DNA from: Desulfovibrio sp.
GTDB lineage: Bacteria; Desulfobacterota; Desulfovibrionia; Desulfovibrionales; Desulfovibrionaceae
Assembly: GCA_020217165.1 (NCBI GenBank)
Contig: JAIWOE010000038.1
Span: 1 to 10,000, forward strand
Reading direction: 5' to 3'
DNA length: 10,000 bases
Shown here: positions 6,372 to 10,000 of the stretch, piece after piece
Numbering within the stretch: position 1 is the first letter of the stretch
Layout of the letters: each line of letters starts with the position of its first letter
Program-made: the position numbers and the translations under genes
The notes under the pieces: model-generated
What the model saw: the letters and a program-made list of their open reading frames with translations, nothing else
Database searches by the model: none
What the model was told of the DNA's origin: nothing

Positions 6372-7493
6372 CTATAAGAGTTTCATGCCAAAAAAGCCGC
6401 GCAGCACGTAGTCCACGCCAGTGTAGAAGGCGAGGATGATGAACAGCACCTTGAGAGCGGTGTCCGGGATGTACTTGGAGGTGCGAGGGCCAACAATGGA
6501 GCCGATGACGATGCCCACCATTTCCGCGCCGATGAAGGACCACTCGATGGGCGTGCCCTGCATCATGTAGGAAAAGATGGAGGTGATCATGCCCACGAAC
6601 ACGCCCATGGCCGAGGTGCCAGCCACCAGGTACATGGGCAGGCCAGCCATGGAGGTAAGGAAAGGCACCAGCAGGAAGCCGCCGCCCACGCCCAGGAAGG
6701 ACGCGATGGCGCCGATGGCGAAGGCGCCAATGACGGGCACGATGGGATTGAACTTGAATTCCACGCCAAAGAAGGTGAACACGCAGGAGGTGGCGGTGAA
6801 GGTCTTGATCTTCACGCCCTGATCCTTGAGGTCCCCACCCTTCTTCACGCTTTCCTGGAAGGCCTTGGCAGCGGCGGAGGCAGCCTTTTTCTTGGCCTTG
6901 CCGGCAGGGGTGACTTCATACAGCAGGTACATGCCCAGCAGGAGCACGAACATGCCGAAGTAGCCCTGGTAGGAGCTCAGGTTGATCTTGCCGGCGGTGA
7001 GCACGGGCACCAGGTAGGAGCTGATGATGGTGCCGATGCCCAGGGCCAGGCCCAGGGGCAGCACCAGCCGGCCCATCTTCCAGTAGTTGTAGGTGGAAAT
7101 ACCGGCAGAGGTGCCCACCAGGTACTGGTTGGAGGTGCGGATGGAGTCCGTGACGATCTTGTTGAGCTGCAGGTCCTTGCCAAAGCTCTTGGCGTACGCC
7201 CCGAAGCCGAACACCGTCATGTGGCCGATGGCCGCCATGACGCCTCCGAAGGCGCCCACGGTGGAGAAGATCCAGCCGACCCAGATGGCCCAGAGCAGGC
7301 CCTTCCACCAGTCGATCACCGGGCCGCCGGGAATGCCCAGGAAGCCGGGGGGCTGGGTGGGATCGATCTTGCCCGCGTCCACGGCCTGCTGGATGGCGTC
7401 AGCCAGCTTTTGTGCCTGGGCAGGTTCCTGGAACGCCATGAGCGTTGCCGCGGCCATGAACAGCACCAGCGCAAACAGTTTCAAATGTTTCAC
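6372..7493 (-). CDS. TauE/SafE (TSUP) family permease, probable sulfur-anion transporter
   Basis: This 373-aa polytopic inner-membrane protein belongs to the TSUP family, whose members move sulfite, sulfoacetate, sulfate or related anions. The C-terminal repeat carries the hallmark FLGVGGGFLLVPFL (about 266-279), and the N-terminal repeat has a degenerate copy (STVGAFGGVMAA, 77-88). A Lys/Ala-rich hydrophilic linker (about 196-232) separates the two helical halves. The N-terminus (MKHLKLFALVLFMAAA...) reads as a signal peptide with a plausible AQA site at 25-27, an extra not found in minimal TSUP proteins. The GTG at 7491-7493 is chosen because AAGGAG lies eight bases upstream; the GTG three codons earlier would overlap that Shine-Dalgarno. 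In a sulfate reducer, sulfate uptake or sulfite export is plausible, but the substrate is not readable from sequence. Confidence 0.85.
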   Translation of the reverse strand: MKHLKLFALVLFMAAATLMAFQEPAQAQKLADAIQQAVDAGKIDPTQPPGFLGIPGGPVIDWWKGLLWAIWVGWIFSTVGAFGGVMAAIGHMTVFGFGAYAKSFGKDLQLNKIVTDSIRTSNQYLVGTSAGISTYNYWKMGRLVLPLGLALGIGTIISSYLVPVLTAGKINLSSYQGYFGMFVLLLGMYLLYEVTPAGKAKKKAASAAAKAFQESVKKGGDLKDQGVKIKTFTATSCVFTFFGVEFKFNPIVPVIGAFAIGAIASFLGVGGGFLLVPFLTSMAGLPMYLVAGTSAMGVFVGMITSIFSYMMQGTPIEWSFIGAEMVGIVIGSIVGPRTSKYIPDTALKVLFIILAFYTGVDYVLRGFFGMKLL

Positions 7494-7522
7494 GTTGCTC
7501 ACTCCTTCTCGACTTGAGTCAG

Positions 7523-7537
7523 TGATAATGAATATCC
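7523..7537 (-). promoter_or_regulatory. Fur-box-like palindrome upstream of the permease gene
   Basis: TGATAATGAATATCC matches the 7-1-7 Fur pattern (TGATAAT-N-ATTATCA) at 12 of 14 defined positions. It lies 30 bp upstream of the GTG start, where a repressor would overlap the promoter or the early transcribed region. The site is AT-rich in GC-rich surroundings, so part of it may instead be the -10 region; I found no convincing -35. A single site without comparison to orthologues is weak evidence. Confidence 0.35.
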
Positions 7538-7560
7538 TGTCATCCAAAGGACTTCAGGCT

Positions 7561-7602
7561 TGTTCCCCGAATGTTCCCTGCCTGTTCACCACAGTGGTTC
7601 CC
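7561..7602 (-). repeat. phased TGTTC direct repeats and an 11-bp palindrome upstream of the permease gene
   Basis: On the plus strand TGTTCCC-like units start at 7561 (TGTTCCCC), 7572 (TGTTCCCT), 7583 (TGTTCACC) and 7596 (GGTTCCCG). The spacings are 11, 11 and 13 bp, about one helical turn. Between the last two lies the perfect palindrome-like ACCACAGTGGT (7588-7598). The array is 68-109 bp upstream of the permease start, a normal place for an activator array. No known regulator is recognised. Confidence 0.4.
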
Positions 7603-7603
7603 G

Positions 7604-7626
7604 TGCGCCAGCATCCCCACGGCGCA
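7604..7626 (-). other. stem-loop just after the Fe-S protein gene
   Basis: TGCGCC (7604-7609) and GGCGCA (7621-7626) form a perfect 6-bp stem with an 11-base loop, starting five bases past the Fe-S gene stop. There is no T-run on the reverse strand, so it is not a classical intrinsic terminator. It may stabilise the 3' end or mark a processing point. Confidence 0.4.
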
Positions 7627-7631
7627 AGGGG

Positions 7632-8141
7632 TCAGCCCCGCTCCTGCCGCGCAAGCACCGTCTGGGCGTACGCCTCGCGGTTGCGGTTGGAGCTTTCGTT
7701 CACGTCCACGAACTCCAGGGCATGGGCGCAGCAGGCGGTCACGCAGGCCGGCTGCAGGCCCTCGGCCAGGCGGTCGCGGCAAAAATCGCATTTGATGGCC
7801 CGGCCCTGTTCGTCATCCCATTGCGGGATGCTCCAGGGGCAGGCCTGGATGCAGGCCTTGCAGCCCACGCACAACTCGCCCTGCACATACACCAGCCCTT
7901 GCTCGTCGCGGGTCATGGCCCCGGTGGGGCAGGAGGCGATGCACCACGCCTTGGCGCAGTGGAAGCAGGTCATGTACATGGTCTGGAGCCGGGGCTTGCC
8001 GCCACGGTTCACCGGGCCCTTGCTGACCAGTTTGCCCAGCCAGGCCCCCTCGGGGACCTTGTTTTTGGCCTTGCAATGCAACTCGCAGGCGTAGCAGCTG
8101 ATGCACCGGTTGGGGTTGAACTTGATGATTTGCTTGCCCAT
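7632..8141 (-). CDS. four-[4Fe-4S] ferredoxin-like electron-transfer subunit (DmsB/NrfC/PhsB-type)
   Basis: This 169-aa protein has sixteen cysteines in four clusters: C13-x2-C16-x2-C19-x3-C23, C59-x2-C62-x4-C67-x3-C71-P, C91-x2-C94-x2-C97-x3-C101-P, and C118-x2-C121-x11-C133-x3-C137. This is the standard layout of four-cluster electron-wire subunits that pair with molybdopterin or tungstopterin oxidoreductases, hydrogenases or membrane quinone subunits. It has no Tat or Sec signal, so it should work in the cytoplasm. The ATG at 8139-8141 is preceded by GGAGG five bases away; an upstream in-frame extension of 32 codons has no such support. No catalytic or membrane partner is visible in the window, so the redox partner is unknown. 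Its neighbours are nuoN upstream and the permease gene downstream, each across a spacer of about 100-140 bp. Confidence 0.9.
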   Translation of the reverse strand: MGKQIIKFNPNRCISCYACELHCKAKNKVPEGAWLGKLVSKGPVNRGGKPRLQTMYMTCFHCAKAWCIASCPTGAMTRDEQGLVYVQGELCVGCKACIQACPWSIPQWDDEQGRAIKCDFCRDRLAEGLQPACVTACCAHALEFVDVNESSNRNREAYAQTVLARQERG

Positions 8142-8157
8142 TCTGTCCTCCTGCTCC

Positions 8158-8179
8158 AGAGATGGCTGGTCCGATCTCT
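8158..8179 (-). other. leader stem-loop directly upstream of the Fe-S gene Shine-Dalgarno
   Basis: AGAGAT (8158-8163) pairs with ATCTCT (8174-8179), and two further G-C pairs extend the stem past a one-base bulge. It ends six bases from the Shine-Dalgarno (plus-strand 8146-8151). It could be an operator or an RNA leader structure; no regulator is recognised. Confidence 0.35.
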
Positions 8180-8213
8180 TATTTGATACCGATATGGTGT
8201 GATTTTCTTGGGA

Positions 8214-8232
8214 GGCTGTAACACGCACAGCC
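8214..8232 (-). other. stem-loop after nuoN
   Basis: GGCTGT (8214-8219) and ACAGCC (8227-8232) are perfect 6-bp arms with a 7-base loop, 13 bases past the nuoN stop. No T-run follows on the reverse strand. It may mark the 3' end of the nuo transcript (Rho-dependent or processed) or be a protein-binding inverted repeat. Confidence 0.4.
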
Positions 8233-8245
8233 CGCACCCGGACGG

Positions 8246-9673
8246 TTACGGCATCACCGCATGCCCGGCCGCTGTTGCCAGATCGAATACCGCGCCCGGC
8301 ACAGTGCCCATGATCAGCAGTACCACCGCAAGGGCCAAACCCCAGACGAGTTCCCCCAGGGGCCGCTGGACCCGGTGGGGAGCGGTGTCTTCAGTATCAT
8401 GCGTATAGGCATGACGGACGAGGGAGAGGTAGTAGTAGATGGCGATGGCCGTATTCAGCACCGCCACAATCACTAGCCAGTTGTAGCCATGGCCCCAGGC
8501 GCTTTTGAGGAGCATCAGCTTGCCCATAAAGCCCGCCGTGGGGGGCAGACCCACCAGGGCAAAGGCGCTCACGGCAAGCACCACGGCCAACACGGGCTCG
8601 CGGCGGGAGAGGCCGTCCAGGTCTTCCAGCACCACGTTTTTGCCCTCCGGGGCGATGCGACAGAGCACCCAGAAGATGGCCAGGTTCATGAGGATGTAGA
8701 CCAGGGCGTAGAAGCTCGCTGCGGCCAGGCCCTCGGAGGTGCCGGAAACGAGGCCCAGCATCAGGTAGCCGGCATGGGCCACGCTGGAGTACCCCAGCAT
8801 GCGCTTCACATCGCGCTGGGCCAGGGCGGCCAGATTGCCATACGTCATGGAAACGGCGCCCAGCACGGCCAGGAGCAGCGTCACTTCCAGGCCGGGGGTC
8901 AGCAGGGAGGCAAAGCGCACCAGCACCACGGCCGCGCCCAGCTTGGGCAGGGTGGCGATGAAGGCCGAGGTTTCGTTGGCGCTGCCCTGGTATACGTCCG
9001 GAGCCCAGAAGTGGAAGGGGAACAAGGCCAGTTTGTAGAACATGCCGCACAGGAACATGGCCAGCCCGGCGGCGGCCAGGGGCGCGTCGGCCAGGGAGAA
9101 ATCCTGCCCGGCCAGGGCGGTCAGGTATGTGGTGCCATGGCTGGCCCACAGGTAGGAGAGGCCGTACAGGGCAATGGCCGTGGCCACCGCGCCAAAGAGA
9201 ATATACTTGATGCCGGCTTCTGCGGCCTGGCGTTCCTTGGCCCGCAAGGGCACCACCGCATACAGGCTGTAGGAGGAGATCTCCAGGGCAACGTAAATGG
9301 TGATGCACTCCACGCAGGAGGCCAGGAGCATCAGGCCCCAGGCCGAGGCGGCCAGAAAGAAGTAGTAGTCCGGCTTCTTGGCAGCGTCCAGCTGGGGTGG
9401 ATTGGCCGCATTCAGGGCCGCAATGGTAAAGCCCACGGCCACGGCCAGTTTGAAGAACTGGGCGAGGGCGTCGATCTGATAGGCGCCGTAAAACAGGCTG
9501 CCGTTGTCATTGATGCCCAACAGCGCCGCGGCGATGGTGGCCAGGCCGCCATAGGGCAGCCAGCACAGGCAGCGCCTGGAACCGTCCGGGCTGAGGGACT
9601 GCACGAACAGGACGGCCATCACGCCAAAGAGGGCCAGTTCGGGCAGGCACAGTGCGAGGTTGTACTGGCTCAT
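8246..9673 (-). CDS. nuoN: NADH-quinone oxidoreductase subunit N (antiporter-like membrane subunit)
   Basis: This 475-aa polytopic inner-membrane protein is one of the three antiporter-like proton-pumping subunits of complex I. Residues corresponding to the known proton path are present: E131 in ECITIYVALEISSYSLY, K156 in GIKYILFGA, K214 in GMFYKLALFPFHFW, K244 in TLPKLGA and K385 in GFMGKLMLL. The family block from LAALAQRDVKR to SVAHAGY (281-303) is intact, and the length is normal. The ATG lies one base after the nuoM stop (TGACATG). GGGGAGG, inside the nuoM end, lies nine bases upstream, so the two genes are co-transcribed and probably coupled. As usual in nuo operons it is the last gene. 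Whether this complex has an NADH-oxidising module or takes electrons from ferredoxin cannot be seen here. Confidence 0.95.
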   Translation of the reverse strand: MSQYNLALCLPELALFGVMAVLFVQSLSPDGSRRCLCWLPYGGLATIAAALLGINDNGSLFYGAYQIDALAQFFKLAVAVGFTIAALNAANPPQLDAAKKPDYYFFLAASAWGLMLLASCVECITIYVALEISSYSLYAVVPLRAKERQAAEAGIKYILFGAVATAIALYGLSYLWASHGTTYLTALAGQDFSLADAPLAAAGLAMFLCGMFYKLALFPFHFWAPDVYQGSANETSAFIATLPKLGAAVVLVRFASLLTPGLEVTLLLAVLGAVSMTYGNLAALAQRDVKRMLGYSSVAHAGYLMLGLVSGTSEGLAAASFYALVYILMNLAIFWVLCRIAPEGKNVVLEDLDGLSRREPVLAVVLAVSAFALVGLPPTAGFMGKLMLLKSAWGHGYNWLVIVAVLNTAIAIYYYLSLVRHAYTHDTEDTAPHRVQRPLGELVWGLALAVVLLIMGTVPGAVFDLATAAGHAVMP

Positions 9674-9674
9674 G

Positions 9675-10000
9675 TCAGCGGACCTCCCCTTGGGTCATCC
9701 CGGCCAAAGGCGCATGCAGTCCGGCCAGGGCGGGCGAAGCTGGTGCCGTCTCGGCCTGCGTCGTGGCCTGCTCCGTGGCTTGCGCCGTGGCGTGCATGGT
9801 CATGTGAACCTTGGCGCGGTACTCGGTCAGCAGTTTTTCCACCGAGGGCGTCACCACCTTCAGCGCCAGTCCGGGGGCGATGCCCAGGTACAGCGTGAGG
9901 AAAGCCAGGGGGGCGAGGTAGAGCCACTCCCGCGGGTTCAGGTCGCCCCAGCCCTTGCCAGCCGGCGAGGCTGGCTGCCCGTAGGCCATCTTCAGCCCCA
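9675..10000 (-). CDS. nuoM: NADH-quinone oxidoreductase subunit M, C-terminal part
   Basis: The reverse strand encodes about 107 residues ending in TGA at 9675-9677; the start lies beyond the right edge. The segment DLNPREWLYLAPLAFLTLYLGIAPGLAL matches the last transmembrane helix of NuoM, and the gene order nuoM-nuoN is the standard one. After that helix the protein continues for more than 50 residues in a hydrophilic Ala/Thr/Gln-rich tail that ordinary NuoM proteins lack. The tail contains a four-residue QAT-type repeat. The identification rests on the last helix plus synteny, because the catalytic helices are outside the window. Confidence 0.85.
   Translation of the reverse strand, partial: GLKMAYGQPASPAGKGWGDLNPREWLYLAPLAFLTLYLGIAPGLALKVVTPSVEKLLTEYRAKVHMTMHATAQATEQATTQAETAPASPALAGLHAPLAGMTQGEVR
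9750..9797 (-). repeat. four 12-bp tandem units in the nuoM tail
   Basis: On the plus strand four 12-bp units run in register: CTCGGCCTGCGT, CGTGGCCTGCTC, CGTGGCTTGCGC, CGTGGCGTGCAT. They encode, on the coding strand, the tetrapeptide series MHAT-AQAT-EQAT-TQAE. The repeats are slightly diverged from each other, so the expansion is not very recent. Confidence 0.7.

Noticed and set aside
7494..7547. Longer N-terminus of the permease from a TTG at 7547 (or a GTG at 7500-7502)
   Set aside because: The GTG at 7493 has AAGGAG eight bases upstream and begins a clean signal sequence. The GTG at 7502 overlaps that Shine-Dalgarno, and the TTG lies upstream of the Fur-like site.
8214..8232. Stem-loop after nuoN as an intrinsic terminator
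   Set aside because: The stem is only six pairs and no T-run follows in the direction of nuoN transcription, so it is listed as a stem-loop only.
8142..8237. 32-codon N-terminal extension of the Fe-S protein
   Set aside because: It covers the Shine-Dalgarno and leader hairpin, is rich in polar residues without similarity to Fe-S proteins, and the ATG at 8141 has a strong GGAGG.
8489..9898. 469-codon plus-strand open frame antisense to nuoN and the nuoM end
   Set aside because: Its Gly/Gln/His-rich composition is the usual shadow of a GC-rich membrane-protein gene, and it lacks any recognisable domain.

Overview
The window is GC-rich, gene-dense bacterial chromosome. Three things point to a sulfate-reducing deltaproteobacterium of the Desulfovibrio group: a Nuo-type complex I, a stand-alone four-cluster Fe-S subunit, and a TauE/SafE-type sulfur-anion permease carrying an N-terminal signal sequence. 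A Megalodesulfovibrio gigas-like organism would fit. This assignment is inference from recall and was not tested by any search.

Left part, mostly rightward. The window opens with the first 35 codons of a leftward ABC-transporter ATPase. A divergent 200-bp spacer holds a good sigma70-type promoter for a TtcA-family tRNA thiolase (307-1128). A 252-bp non-coding stretch with promoter-like and hairpin-forming sequence leads to a membrane-anchored M23 peptidase (1381-2280), which ends at a strong intrinsic terminator (2308-2358). Next come a glutamine-hydrolysing asparagine synthetase (GTG start at 2398, 670 aa) and a GT4 glycosyltransferase. These two overlap by four bases (ATGA), so they look translationally coupled. 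The pair resembles those found in surface-polysaccharide loci.

Right part, all leftward. Read in the direction of transcription from the right edge: the end of nuoM, nuoN one base later, a four-[4Fe-4S] electron-transfer protein, a TauE/SafE-type permease, an intrinsic terminator, and an unrecognised three-helix membrane protein. That last gene converges on the glycosyltransferase with only eight bases between the stop codons. The nuoN, Fe-S and permease genes are separated by about 100-140 bp spacers with stem-loops and operator-like sequence, so they are probably several transcription units and not one operon.

The window is mainly housekeeping and common accessory genes, and I see no mobile element, CRISPR array, RNA gene or obvious defence system. 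The points most worth a second look are: (i) three unrelated genes (ttcA, the three-helix protein, nuoM) each end in a short in-frame tandem repeat of 9 or 12 bp; (ii) the terminator after the permease gene can compete with a helix masking the next gene's Shine-Dalgarno; (iii) the permease upstream region has a helically phased TGTTC array and a Fur-box-like palindrome; (iv) the unrecognised membrane protein has a topology reminiscent of DUF106/EMC3-type insertases.
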